NCBI GenBank assembly: GCA_016789745.1
Contig: JAEUQF010000396.1
Span: 1-64,000 of the forward strand
From: Bryobacterales bacterium
GTDB taxonomy: Bacteria > Acidobacteriota > Terriglobia > Bryobacterales > Bryobacteraceae
Direction of reading: 5' to 3'
DNA length: 64,000 nucleotides
In this document: piece by piece, positions 43,259 through 52,115 of the stretch
How the letters are laid out: every line of letters begins with the position of its first letter
How positions within the stretch are numbered: the stretch's first letter is position 1
Translations under genes and position numbers: made by a program
The notes under the pieces: generated by a model
Seen by the model: only the letters and a program-made list of their open reading frames with translations
Databases searched by the model: none
Told to the model about the DNA's origin: nothing

Positions 43259-44587
43259 TTAATCGAGGCGAACTTCTTCGCCAGCCGTCAGCCCGGCCAT
43301 CACCACGGCATGCGTGTTATTGGCGGAACCGAGCGTGACCGGGCGCTTCTCGAAGCCTTCGCCCTTCTTTACGTACACAACTTTCTTACCGTCTTCGTCG
43401 CGCACGGCGCCGAGCGGCACCATGGTGGCGTCGGCCTTCGACTCGACGGCGACATCGGCGAAAGCCGAGAGATCCGGGATCACGCGGTTGTCGACCGTGA
43501 GGATGTCCAGCTTCACCGGAACCGTGCGGATGTAGTAGTTCTGCCGCCAGCCGCCGACGGCAAGCGCGCCGATGCTATAGATCTTGCCCTTCAGCTGCAG
43601 CCCGGTGAACGCATCAATGCCGATGGTAGCTTCCTGACCGATGCGCATATCCGTGCTCTCGGCCTGATTGATGTTCGCCTCCACCTGCATGCTCTTCGGA
43701 TTTACCACCTTCATCAGAGGCTGGCCGGGGTTCAACTGGTCGCCCTGCTGCACCTGGGTCATTTCCCCGCCACGCCACTGCGAGGAGAGCACGACCAAGC
43801 CCTCCATCGGCGAGTTCACCGTGTAAGCGCGAATGTCATTCTCGTGACGGTTGCGGTGGCGAACGTGACGCTCCTTGGTGAAACCCAGGATCTTGATTTC
43901 CGCACCCTGCACGATTTTCTTCTGCGGCATGTCCAATTGGCTCTGTTTGTACCGGGCCTCGGATTCATCGAAGGAGAGCTTCAGGAGTTCCCGCTCGATG
44001 TCCGTCCTGACCTCGGCGGCCTGCAGTTCAAGTTTGGCCTTGTCCACCGACGACTTCGCTACACGCAGGGTCTGTTCCAGGCTCTCCAACTCCACCATCT
44101 GTTCGGCGATGCGCTTCTTCACATCGGATTCCGACTGCGTGATCGTCGATTTGATGTCGTCGACGTGGTCAACCATGGCGCCCGGGTCAACCTGTGCCAG
44201 TTCCTGCCCGGGCTTAACCCACGTCCCGTTCTTCACGATGCGAAGTAATTCCATTTGGTTGCGGCTCTCGAAGCCGCGCAGGCGGGGTGCCGTGATGTTC
44301 GCATATTGCCGTGCCGCCGTCGTGCCGGCCACGCGAATCGTGCGCACGAACATCCCGGTGGTGACCTTGCCGGTGCGGATTGCCGCTGCCACTGATCGCT
44401 GCGCGGAGTCCCGCTGCATCTGCTGCCAGCGCTGGTAGCCAAACCAGGAGCCGGCAACGATCAGGCCAAAGACGAGCCAGCCTTTCCAGGGAAATGGCTT
44501 ACGCGGTGCCTCCTGCGGCGCAACGGGCGTTATGCGCTTGGGCGGCTGCTGTACGGGAGAAGGTACGGGATTCGTGAGGGCGGACAT
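43259..44587 (-). CDS. HlyD-type efflux adaptor (RND/ABC periplasmic adaptor)
   Basis: A 442-residue protein. A cytoplasmic head of about 34 residues is followed by one membrane anchor (GWLVFGLIVAGSWFGYQRW) and a periplasmic adaptor. The lipoyl-like beta domain starts with the barrel entry RTIRVAGTTAARQYANITAP. A long coiled coil covers about residues 150-225 (DIKSTITQSESDVKKRIAEQ and following). The beta-barrel and membrane-proximal parts follow with VVLSSQWRGGEMTQVQQGDQ and IDAFTGLQLKGKIYSIG. It should link an inner-membrane transporter to an outer-membrane channel, but no such transporter gene is adjacent. Its end converges on the TssBC gene; its start stands 51 bases after the end of tsaE on the same strand. 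Confidence 0.85.
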   Translation of the reverse strand: MSALTNPVPSPVQQPPKRITPVAPQEAPRKPFPWKGWLVFGLIVAGSWFGYQRWQQMQRDSAQRSVAAAIRTGKVTTGMFVRTIRVAGTTAARQYANITAPRLRGFESRNQMELLRIVKNGTWVKPGQELAQVDPGAMVDHVDDIKSTITQSESDVKKRIAEQMVELESLEQTLRVAKSSVDKAKLELQAAEVRTDIERELLKLSFDESEARYKQSQLDMPQKKIVQGAEIKILGFTKERHVRHRNRHENDIRAYTVNSPMEGLVVLSSQWRGGEMTQVQQGDQLNPGQPLMKVVNPKSMQVEANINQAESTDMRIGQEATIGIDAFTGLQLKGKIYSIGALAVGGWRQNYYIRTVPVKLDILTVDNRVIPDLSAFADVAVESKADATMVPLGAVRDEDGKKVVYVKKGEGFEKRPVTLGSANNTHAVVMAGLTAGEEVRLD

Positions 44588-44638
44588 CCTGATAAACCCT
44601 AGGCTAGATGATACTACGGCTGCTTCTATTGGCGCAGT

Positions 44639-45076
44639 TTATTGTCCAAAGGTTACCGGCGGATCCAGGTAGACGCGACGGGCATCATGGTCGTGCGTGA
44701 TGCGGACCGTCAAGTCCGGGGCAGGAAGCCAGCGGGCGAAGCGGTCCGGCCACTCGATGATCACTACCGCGTCGCGCTCCAGAATCTCTTCCAACCCCAG
44801 TCCTGCTAGCTCGCGGGCGCTCTCAAGGCGATATAAATCAATATGATAGACGCGAACCGGGTCGCCGTATTCGTGGATGAGGGTAAATGTCGGGCTGGAC
44901 ACCTCTTCCGCCCGTCCGGCGCCCAGTCCTTCGACGATCCCCTTGGTGAGGGTGGTCTTTCCGGCACCCAAATCCCCGATAAGGTAGACGAGGTGTCGCC
45001 GGGGCAGCATTTCGCCGATACTTCGCCCCAGGGCCAGCATTTCCTCCTCGCCCTCGGCACGATGACCTCCGGTCAC
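44639..45076 (-). CDS. tsaE: tRNA threonylcarbamoyladenosine biosynthesis protein TsaE
   Basis: ATPase that helps TsaB, TsaC and TsaD make t6A37 in tRNA. The GTG at 45076 overlaps the stop of the upstream NnrDE gene (GTGA), giving 145 residues, the usual TsaE length; a later ATG at 45040 is possible. The P-loop is GDLGAGKTT, followed by SSPTFTLIHEY (the S-P-T-F-x-L phrase) and IIEWPDRF. The open frame further upstream to 45571 is antisense-like and not part of the gene. It is the last member of a five-gene run joined by 4-base overlaps. Confidence 0.93.
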   Translation of the reverse strand: MTGGHRAEGEEEMLALGRSIGEMLPRRHLVYLIGDLGAGKTTLTKGIVEGLGAGRAEEVSSPTFTLIHEYGDPVRVYHIDLYRLESARELAGLGLEEILERDAVVIIEWPDRFARWLPAPDLTVRITHDHDARRVYLDPPVTFGQ

Positions 45077-46611
45077 CGCGGCGCCTCCAACTCCCGCATC
45101 GCCGCCGGCAGGTAGCGCAACAGGTCCGTCGCCAAGAGACACTTCTCGCCCAGATCGGCAGCCCCCAATTCCCCCGCCCGGCCATGCAGCCAGACCGCTG
45201 CGGCAAGGGCGTAGTCGGCCTCGGCTGGAAACTGCGCCATCAGACCTGCCATGAGGCCGGTCAGGATGTCGCCGGTGCCGCCGGTGGCCATCGCGGGGGA
45301 ACCGGTCGGATTCACCCAGACGCGGCCGTCGGGGAAGGCGATGATCGTTCGCTGTCCCTTCAGAACCACTGTTATCTCCCGATCTAGGGCGATATCGCGG
45401 GCCGCGCCAATCCGGTCCTGCTGAACGCCGGCAGTGGAGATCCCCATAAACCGGCTCATCTCGCCGGGATGTGGGGTGATGATCCGGGGGCCACCCGGGT
45501 GGAGGAAGGTGCCCGCCAACGCATTGATGCCGTCGGCATCGACGATCACGGGAACCCGCAGCCGCTCCCACAGCGTTTGGGCGAAAGTCATGGTATCCGG
45601 CGCCGTACCCAAGCCCGGACCTAACGCCACAATATTCTTCTTTTCCGCCAAGGAGTCGACCGCCGCCGCCGCTGCCGAAGCGATGGAGCCGGCGGGTGTC
45701 TCCAGCAGTGGCGCAGTCATCAATTCCGGCGAGTGACTGGAGATGACGTCGATGGCAGATGCCGCCGAGGCTACCGTAACCAAACCTGCCCCGGATCGTA
45801 AGGCACTCACACCCGTCATCGCCGCGGCACCGGACTTGCCCACCGATCCGCCCACCACCAATACATGGCCGAAGTCGCCTTTATGCGATCCTCTGGGCCG
45901 CGGATGAAACAGATGGCCGAACCATGCCGGGTCGATTAGAGACAGATAAAGCCCAGCTTCCCGCTCCACCATCGCCGGCGGGGTTCCCACTGGAGCCACG
46001 ATCAGTTTGCCAACCCGGTCACAATTGGGCGGCAGCGCCATGCAGAGCTTCGGGGCCGTGAACGTCACCGTGACGTCCGCGCGGACCACCGGTCCCGGAC
46101 TGTCTGCCTGATCGCTGAGCATCCCGGACGGCAGATCAACCGCGACGACCGCTGCTTCGGCAAAGGTCTCGTTGATCTTCTCAATGAACTGCGCGGCACG
46201 ATCCTGCGCCGGTCCTTTCAATCCCGTACCCAGAACCGCGTCCACCACCAGCGTCGCCTGGCGCAGGTCCGGGGTGATCTCACGCCGCAGGATAATACCC
46301 CAGGCCGCCAGCATCTTCGCATTCGCCAGCGCATCGCCCTGCAGTTCCTCGGGCGGCACCTGCAGCACCACTTCCAGCGAGCGGGGCGAAAAGCGCATGG
46401 CCAGCAGGCGGGCTATGGCCAAGCCGTCGCCGCCGTTGTTACCCTTGCCACAGACCACCACGATCCGATGTTTTGAAAGCGGCGCGTAGTGCTGCTCCAG
46501 CACTTCCACCACGCGGTGGGCGGCATTCTCCATCAGCACCAGAGACGGAATGCCGGCCTCTATCGTTTTGCGGTCCATCTCCCGCATCTGCGCCGCTGTC
46601 AGGATCTTCAC
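45073..46611 (-). CDS. nnr: Bifunctional NAD(P)HX epimerase/dehydratase NnrD-NnrE
   Basis: Repairs hydrated NAD(P)H. The 512-residue protein starts at GTG 46611, which overlaps the stop of the K+ channel gene. The N-terminal NnrE epimerase domain (about 1-215) has MENAAHRVVEV and VVCGKGNNGGDGLAIARLL. The C-terminal NnrD dehydratase domain (about 230-505) has GHVLVVGGSVGKSGAAAMTG, LGPGLGTA, VIVDADGINAL, ITPHPGEMSRFMG and GTGDILTGLMAG, in which the aspartate before the glycine-rich end is the likely catalytic base. The fused form is common in bacteria and often sits next to tsaE, as here. Confidence 0.95.
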   Translation of the reverse strand: MKILTAAQMREMDRKTIEAGIPSLVLMENAAHRVVEVLEQHYAPLSKHRIVVVCGKGNNGGDGLAIARLLAMRFSPRSLEVVLQVPPEELQGDALANAKMLAAWGIILRREITPDLRQATLVVDAVLGTGLKGPAQDRAAQFIEKINETFAEAAVVAVDLPSGMLSDQADSPGPVVRADVTVTFTAPKLCMALPPNCDRVGKLIVAPVGTPPAMVEREAGLYLSLIDPAWFGHLFHPRPRGSHKGDFGHVLVVGGSVGKSGAAAMTGVSALRSGAGLVTVASAASAIDVISSHSPELMTAPLLETPAGSIASAAAAAVDSLAEKKNIVALGPGLGTAPDTMTFAQTLWERLRVPVIVDADGINALAGTFLHPGGPRIITPHPGEMSRFMGISTAGVQQDRIGAARDIALDREITVVLKGQRTIIAFPDGRVWVNPTGSPAMATGGTGDILTGLMAGLMAQFPAEADYALAAAVWLHGRAGELGAADLGEKCLLATDLLRYLPAAMRELEAPR

Positions 46612-47612
46612 CGGCTACGTACCCCCGCAAGTAGAGTCTCCAGCTTACGCAGCGCGTCTGGCTCCCCCATCACAATGAGGAAATCGCCAGCGTGGATGAG
46701 CGCGTCGGCTGGTGGGTTGAACTCCATGGCTCCGGCGGCCCGCCGAATGGCCAGGACAATCACGCCGATCTCGCGGCGCAACTGCATATCGCGCAGCGAG
46801 CGGCCATCCATCTCACACCCCGCCTGAACGCTTACCTGTTCCATGGACGCCTTCAATCCCATGCTGCGCGTGAACTCGTCCATGAACTCCTGCACATGGG
46901 GCTTAAGAATAGAGGAGGCCAGGCGGTGTCCGGTCAGGTAATACGGTGCCAGCACGACGTCGGCCCCGGCGCGGCGCAGTTTCAACTCCGCCTCGTCTTC
47001 ATTGGCGCGGGCCGAGATCAGCAGTTTCGGATTCAGCGTCTTGGCCGACAGGATCAGGAACATGTTGTCGGCATCGCTGGCCAGGGCCGAGACGACGCCG
47101 CGCGCGCGGTGGATGTGCAACTCGCGCAGGGTCTCATCGCGTGTGCAATCGGCCGAGACCGCCAGCATTCCCATGCGCATGGCGCGCTCCACCTTGTCAT
47201 CGTCGTGATCCACGATTACGAACGGTACACCCGAGCGCTGCATCTCCAGCGCGGCTCCGCGGCCTACGCGTCCAAAGCCGCAAATGATGAAATGGTCTGT
47301 CAGCTTATCGATCATCCGCTTCGATTTCCGCCGCCCCAGCAATTCGCCGAATTCCTTCTCCACCACGAGTTGGGCGACGATCGTGATGGCCTGCAACATG
47401 ATACCCGCGCCGAAGAAGAGAAGAAAACTGTTGAAGACGCGCCCGCGAAAGCTGAGAGGGTGGATCTCGGAATAGCCCACCGTGGTAATGGTGATCAGGG
47501 TCATGTAGAAGGCGTCAAAGTAGGGATAGCCTTCAATCACGTGGAAGCCAATGGTTCCCACCAGAAAGACCACGGTTATGGAGAGCGCGATCAGCCGCAG
47601 GCGCGTGATCAT
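46608..47612 (-). CDS. Potassium channel with RCK/TrkA domains
   Basis: A 334-residue two-helix K+ channel. Helix 1 (LRLIALSITVVFLVGTIGF), the pore with the filter TTVGYSE (the usual TVGYGD with changed last residues) and helix 2 (FNSFLLFFGAGIMLQAITIV) fill residues 1-90. A TrkA-N Rossmann domain follows at about 108-225 (HFIICGFGRVGRGAALEMQ, then IVDHDDDKVERA). A TrkA-C domain is at the end (CEMDGRSLRDMQLRREIGVIV). RCK domains gate such channels by ligands such as NAD(H) or c-di-AMP. It overlaps both neighbours by four bases. Confidence 0.9.
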   Translation of the reverse strand: MITRLRLIALSITVVFLVGTIGFHVIEGYPYFDAFYMTLITITTVGYSEIHPLSFRGRVFNSFLLFFGAGIMLQAITIVAQLVVEKEFGELLGRRKSKRMIDKLTDHFIICGFGRVGRGAALEMQRSGVPFVIVDHDDDKVERAMRMGMLAVSADCTRDETLRELHIHRARGVVSALASDADNMFLILSAKTLNPKLLISARANEDEAELKLRRAGADVVLAPYYLTGHRLASSILKPHVQEFMDEFTRSMGLKASMEQVSVQAGCEMDGRSLRDMQLRREIGVIVLAIRRAAGAMEFNPPADALIHAGDFLIVMGEPDALRKLETLLAGVRSR

Positions 47613-49594
47613 ATCCGTTCCGCCAGCAGCATGGTCATGTCATCCTGCAGTTCCCCCGCCCCAGTCCACTCCCGCACGGCTTCCAGGACGGCCTTCAGAA
47701 TCTCGTCGGGCTTCCGCTCGCGGTTACGCCGCAGTTGTTCCAGTAGCCGGTCTTCCCCGAACTGTTCGCCATAGGAGTTTTCGGCTTCGGTGATGCCGTC
47801 GGTATAGAGCAGCAGCAGGTCGCCAGGCAGCAGCTCAATTTGGCTTTCCTGATAGCGGGAGAAGGGAAACGCGCCCACCACGGTTCCGTTCACGTCCAGC
47901 ATATGCGGTTCGCCGCCGCGCAGCAGGATGGGCGGCAGATGGCCGGCATTGGTATAAGTGAACACGCAACTGGTTTCATGATAAATGCCGAAGCAGAAGG
48001 TGGCGAACTTTTCGGGAGAGGTGTGGGCGTGCAGGTGCCGGTTGAGGTGACTGACTAGCACGGACGTGGATAGTTGCGACTGCGGATCGGCGTGGTGCAG
48101 CGCCTCCAGGCAGTGCCGGATCTGCGTGCGCAGCGCCGACTGTACGGTGGCCATCAGCAACGCCGCGCTGATGCCTTTGCCGGACACATCGCCGATGGCC
48201 AAGGCTAGCCGCGTCTGATCCAGCCGCTGGTAATCGTAGTAGTCGCCCGAAACCATGCGGGCCGGGTTGCAGTGCGCGGTCAGGCGTAGGGTGGGGCTTT
48301 CGGGCACCGCGCGCGGATACAATTGGGCCTGCACTTCGCGGGCAATCTCGAGTTCAGCCTGCAGGCGCTCGCGCTCTTTGGCTACCACCAGCAGCCGCTC
48401 CAGGTCCGCGGTCATCTTATTAAATGACAAGCTCAGGCTGGCCAGCTGGTCGCGCCCCTTTACGGCGATGCGGTGCGAGAAGTCGCCTTCGCGGATGCGT
48501 TCGGTGGCTTCGTAAAGATCGTTGACGGCGCCGGTGATGGTGCGGGAGACCGAGATGCCCACGACGAACGAACTGACTTCGGCGATAAGAAACGCGATCA
48601 GCAGGGCCAGCGTGGCGGCCGGGACAATGTCCTGGAATACGTCCACTTTCTGGGCGAAGATTGTGTTCAGTACCGCATGGGGCCGGGTGCGAACCCGGAT
48701 CAGCTCATTCTCCACGCGCCCGGGCGACTCCCACAGAAATGCCGGAATCGCCGTGGCCCAACGGACCTCGATGTCCCAGGTCCATTCGGGTTCCGGCACG
48801 CGGTTGCGGGGGCCATTCGATTCGAAGGCTTCGCCGGTATAGCGGTGCAGCCGCAGCTTGCGGCGAGTTGTGTCGCCGGAAAGCTGGTCCAGACGCAGAA
48901 ACGAGATCTCGCCGATGTTCGGCGCCAGGCCGGCCAGGAACCGCGACGTCAGCGGCACCATCGCCGTTACCCGGGCACTGGGGCGAACAATATGGGCCCA
49001 CGAATACAGCAGACCATCCTTGACCACAATGCCGCCGGCGTCGCCCCAATCGCCGTGCGGCGTTTCGATGTCGCTGGTGGTTGGGAACTTCCACGGACGG
49101 GCGCCGTCGACGCGGATCTCCAGGCCGGGCATTCGCGGCGCCAGCACCGGGAGGGCCTGTTCCACCTGGGCCGCTTCGCCGCCGCCGGAGTCGGCCAGGT
49201 GTTCGGTGAGCGAGATCAGCAGCGCGGTGCGGCGCTCCAGTTCGGCATTCACCATATAAACCGCCATCTGCCCAACGCAGGCGTATAGGGCCAGGAAGGC
49301 CAGCGTGATCAGAAGCAGAATGGGTACGAAAGCGATGAAGCCATAGGCCACTAGGAGGCGGTTCCGCAGGCTCCAGATGATCTTGCGGAGGAAGCGGCGC
49401 ACCAGCCGGATGGCCAGGGCAAAGCCTGTTCCATAGCCGGCGATGCGCAGCGTAAATCCCAGGAAACCGGCGGGTAGGAGGAAGCCGATCGCCAGACACA
49501 CGACGACTACCGCCAGCAACACCTTGTCGGCCCGCGTGAGCGAGCGCACCAGGGTGTCCAGCGTCAGTTCGCCCGATGTGGACGATCGATTCAT
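47609..49594 (-). CDS. Membrane-bound PP2C-type phosphatase with HAMP (RsbU-like)
   Basis: A 661-residue protein. Two N-terminal hydrophobic segments (about residues 24-65) and a third helix (about 80-105) precede an extracytoplasmic sensor region (about 106-330). Another helix at about 330-355 follows, then a HAMP domain (RTITGAVNDLYEATERIREGD and DQLASLSLSFNKM, about 355-410) and a SpoIIE/RsbU phosphatase domain (about 430-660). The metal-binding motifs SGDYYDY, IGDVSGKGISAALLMA, TYTNAGHLPPILL, LYTDGITEAEN and LQDDMTMLL are all present. It likely dephosphorylates an anti-anti-sigma factor in a partner-switch. No such partner is in the window. It overlaps LOG and the K+ channel by four bases. 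Confidence 0.92.
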   Translation of the reverse strand: MNRSSTSGELTLDTLVRSLTRADKVLLAVVVVCLAIGFLLPAGFLGFTLRIAGYGTGFALAIRLVRRFLRKIIWSLRNRLLVAYGFIAFVPILLLITLAFLALYACVGQMAVYMVNAELERRTALLISLTEHLADSGGGEAAQVEQALPVLAPRMPGLEIRVDGARPWKFPTTSDIETPHGDWGDAGGIVVKDGLLYSWAHIVRPSARVTAMVPLTSRFLAGLAPNIGEISFLRLDQLSGDTTRRKLRLHRYTGEAFESNGPRNRVPEPEWTWDIEVRWATAIPAFLWESPGRVENELIRVRTRPHAVLNTIFAQKVDVFQDIVPAATLALLIAFLIAEVSSFVVGISVSRTITGAVNDLYEATERIREGDFSHRIAVKGRDQLASLSLSFNKMTADLERLLVVAKERERLQAELEIAREVQAQLYPRAVPESPTLRLTAHCNPARMVSGDYYDYQRLDQTRLALAIGDVSGKGISAALLMATVQSALRTQIRHCLEALHHADPQSQLSTSVLVSHLNRHLHAHTSPEKFATFCFGIYHETSCVFTYTNAGHLPPILLRGGEPHMLDVNGTVVGAFPFSRYQESQIELLPGDLLLLYTDGITEAENSYGEQFGEDRLLEQLRRNRERKPDEILKAVLEAVREWTGAGELQDDMTMLLAERI

Positions 49595-50406
49595 TCCGGT
49601 AGGCGGGTTTGCGAGATAGCGGGTACCTTCAGTTCCGAAGCCGGCAACGGCTTGGCCGGATTCAGGTAATGCTGTGTCAGACCCTCGGTCAGGATCTGCA
49701 TAGCCTGGTCAGGGTCGTCGGCGAACTGGAACAGGTCCAGGTCCTCCGGACTGATCAGGCCGTACCGGGCGAGTGCGTCGAAGTTGAGAATTTCTTTCCA
49801 GAAGCTGCTGCCGTACAGCAGGATCACCATCTTCTTCTCCAGCTTATGCGTCTGGGTCAGGGTCAGCAGTTCGCTCAACTCATCCAACGTGCCAAACCCG
49901 CCCGGGAAGACGACGAGAGCCTTCGCCAGGTAGGCAAACCAGAACTTGCGCATGAAGAAGTAGTGAAACTCGAAGCTCAAGTCCGGCGTGATGTAGGGGT
50001 TCGGGTACTGTTCGAATGGGAGGCCGATGTTGAAGCCGATGGACTTGCCGCCGGCATCCTCGGCGCCGCGGTTGGCCGCTTCCATGATGCCCGGACCGCC
50101 GCCGGTGCACACCACGAACCGCCAGGGCTTTTCCAGCCCTTCGCTCCATTCGGTGACCTTGCGGGCCAGGATGCGGGCGTCGTGATAGTAGGAGGAAAGC
50201 GGGTGGCCGGTCTCATTGACGCGAGCGGAACCGAAGAACACGACGGTGTCGCGAATCAACGATTTGCTCAGGCGGTCGAGCGGCGAGAGGTACTCGGACA
50301 GGATGCGTACGGAGCGTGCTGCCGAGGTTTCAAGGAAAGAGTCGTCTTTGTAAGCAGGGGGGTGGCGATGGCCAGTTTTCATGGGAACCCGCTTTGATTT
50401 TCGCAT
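49591..50406 (-). CDS. LOG family nucleotide phosphoribohydrolase (TIGR00730-like)
   Basis: A 271-residue protein. A start at 50382 (MKTGHRHPPAYKDD) is possible, nearer to normal length. It has the LOG/lysine-decarboxylase-like signatures VVFFGSARV, VVCTGGGPGIMEAANRGAED, KALVVFPGGFGTLDELSELLTL and LYGSSFWKEILNF. PGGFGTLDE is the catalytic motif that cleaves the N-glycosidic bond of nucleotides such as cytokinin precursors. In bacteria such proteins often hydrolyse AMP or damaged nucleotides. It heads the five-gene overlapping operon. Confidence 0.9.
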   Translation of the reverse strand: MRKSKRVPMKTGHRHPPAYKDDSFLETSAARSVRILSEYLSPLDRLSKSLIRDTVVFFGSARVNETGHPLSSYYHDARILARKVTEWSEGLEKPWRFVVCTGGGPGIMEAANRGAEDAGGKSIGFNIGLPFEQYPNPYITPDLSFEFHYFFMRKFWFAYLAKALVVFPGGFGTLDELSELLTLTQTHKLEKKMVILLYGSSFWKEILNFDALARYGLISPEDLDLFQFADDPDQAMQILTEGLTQHYLNPAKPLPASELKVPAISQTRLPE

Positions 50407-50496
50407 CCTGGAAGGAGGGGGGCGAAGAGTAGGTGTTTCGGGTTAAAACGCAGCGCGATATTTCCGATAAGACCTTGGAGGGCGTGGGACGGTCGC

Positions 50497-52083
50497 TTAG
50501 CTGCCAGACAGCGAGTCGGAGGTCCGTCCCCCGCCGCCTTGCTCCACCGGGCGAATCGCGTACATGCACTGATATCCCAGCAAGCCCGGAAACAGCTTCG
50601 TCGCCATTGCATTCACCGCCGTCAGCGCCCGCATCAACGGATTCCGCGCCGATACCCCTAACGCCAACTCCAACGGCATTACGGTCATCGTCTCCCGCAC
50701 GATCTCATACCCGCACTCCCGCATCATCCGCCGCGCCGTCTTCCGTGTGAAAAAGCGCAGGTGCGTCCGATCCAAAATGCCGCGCTCGGTGTACTCGAAT
50801 CGCCCCAACAGCAGTGCCAACCGCACCGTTATGTTTGCTACGTTCGGCAGGGATACGATCACCTGGCCCTTCGGGGACAGCATGGTGCGGCACTCGCGCA
50901 GAATCTGCTCCGGGCGCGGCAGATGCTCGATGATATCCATCAGCAGGATCTTGTCGAAGGCCTTTTCCCGCAGCCGGCCCGATACTTCCTTCAGACCCTG
51001 GCTCAGGTCGGCCTGTTCGTACTGCACCATCGACGAGCGTTTCTTCGGATCGGCTACCAGATCGATGCCGGTGACAGCATTGCCGAAGCGCGCCACGTCT
51101 TCGGCCTGAAAACCTTCGCCGCAGCCGACATCCAGCACCTTCTGCTGTGACCCTACCCACTTGCGCAGGTAGTAGTGGCTGGAATAGCTGCTTTCCTTCA
51201 CCGGGTAGTGCGTCCAGTACTCGGCGAACTCCGGCGCCTTTTCGAGCGAGTTCACGGTGCGCCGGTAGCGCGTCACCGCCTTGGTCACATCAAGCGCATA
51301 CTTCATCCCGTTGACGTAGCAGATCTCGTCACCGTAGTAGGTGGGGATGGGGACCTCATTGATGCGGAAGCCCTGGTGATGCAGCTTGATGATGATTTCC
51401 GTGTCGAAGTGGAAATCGTTGGTCATGTGCGTGAAGTCGATCTGCGCGAGCGCGTGCAGGTTGTAGGCGCGGTAGCCGCTATGGAACTCGGTCAGGTCCA
51501 ACCCCAGCGCCTTGTTTTCCATCGTCGTCAGGATGCGGTTGCCGATGTACTTGTAGTACGGCATACCGCCCTTGATAGGCCCGCCATAATCCTTCATCAT
51601 GCGCGAGCCGAACACCGCATCGGCCTGCCCGGTGACGATGGGGTGGTACATGTGCGAGAGGATCTCCGGAGCGTACTGGCCGTCCCCATGCAGCAGTACG
51701 ACGACGTCGAAGCCCTTGTCGATGAAGTACTGGTAGCCGGTCTTCTGGTTGCCGCCGTAGCCCAGGTTCTTGGGGTGGCGGACCACGTGTAACTTGTCCA
51801 CCTGTCCGTGCAGCTTGTAGCCCAGCGCCAGTTCATAGGTGGCATCCTGGCTGGCGTCGTCCATCACGGCCACTTCCGCCACGTTTTCCCAGGTCTCGGC
51901 CGGGATGCGGTTCAAGACCTTGGCCAGCGTGGTGACGGCATTATAGGCCACTACCAGCACGCCGATCTTTTTGCCGTGGTTATAGGCGCGCGGGTCCTGC
52001 TCGGTGCCCGACCCGGTGGCCGGATTCGACAGGGTGGCCGTGCGGCTGCCTTCTTTCGCCTGTGCTGCTTTCGAAACGGGCAT
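50497..52083 (-). CDS. Fusion of GT2 glycosyltransferase and SAM methyltransferase
   Basis: A 528-residue protein with two enzymes in one chain. Residues about 38-270 form a GT2 family (DPMS-like) domain: IGVLVVAYNAVTTLAKVLNR, VMDDASQDATYELA, NLGYGGNQKTGYQY and VVVLLHGDGQYAPE (DGQY is the metal-binding acidic motif). Residues about 310-500 form a class I methyltransferase: VLDVGCGEGFQAEDVARFG (motif I), LLMDIIEHLPRPEQILREC and GQVIVSLPNVANI. The short Ala/Ser-rich head and tail are not conserved. It may build and methylate a lipid-linked sugar. The next minus-strand gene upstream (52116-53621) is a GT-C-like membrane protein, which fits. The DGQY domain alone is often called dolichol-phosphate mannosyltransferase-like. 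Confidence 0.85.
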   Translation of the reverse strand: MPVSKAAQAKEGSRTATLSNPATGSGTEQDPRAYNHGKKIGVLVVAYNAVTTLAKVLNRIPAETWENVAEVAVMDDASQDATYELALGYKLHGQVDKLHVVRHPKNLGYGGNQKTGYQYFIDKGFDVVVLLHGDGQYAPEILSHMYHPIVTGQADAVFGSRMMKDYGGPIKGGMPYYKYIGNRILTTMENKALGLDLTEFHSGYRAYNLHALAQIDFTHMTNDFHFDTEIIIKLHHQGFRINEVPIPTYYGDEICYVNGMKYALDVTKAVTRYRRTVNSLEKAPEFAEYWTHYPVKESSYSSHYYLRKWVGSQQKVLDVGCGEGFQAEDVARFGNAVTGIDLVADPKKRSSMVQYEQADLSQGLKEVSGRLREKAFDKILLMDIIEHLPRPEQILRECRTMLSPKGQVIVSLPNVANITVRLALLLGRFEYTERGILDRTHLRFFTRKTARRMMRECGYEIVRETMTVMPLELALGVSARNPLMRALTAVNAMATKLFPGLLGYQCMYAIRPVEQGGGGRTSDSLSGS

Positions 52084-52115
52084 GCAGCCCTTAGTTTAAC
52101 AGGTCGATTGTAAGG

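Noticed and set aside
44639..45571. A longer form of tsaE starting at 45571.
   Set aside because: The extra 165 codons overlap nnr in another frame and encode an Arg/Gly-rich stretch. The GTG at 45076 with GTGA overlap gives the normal TsaE length.
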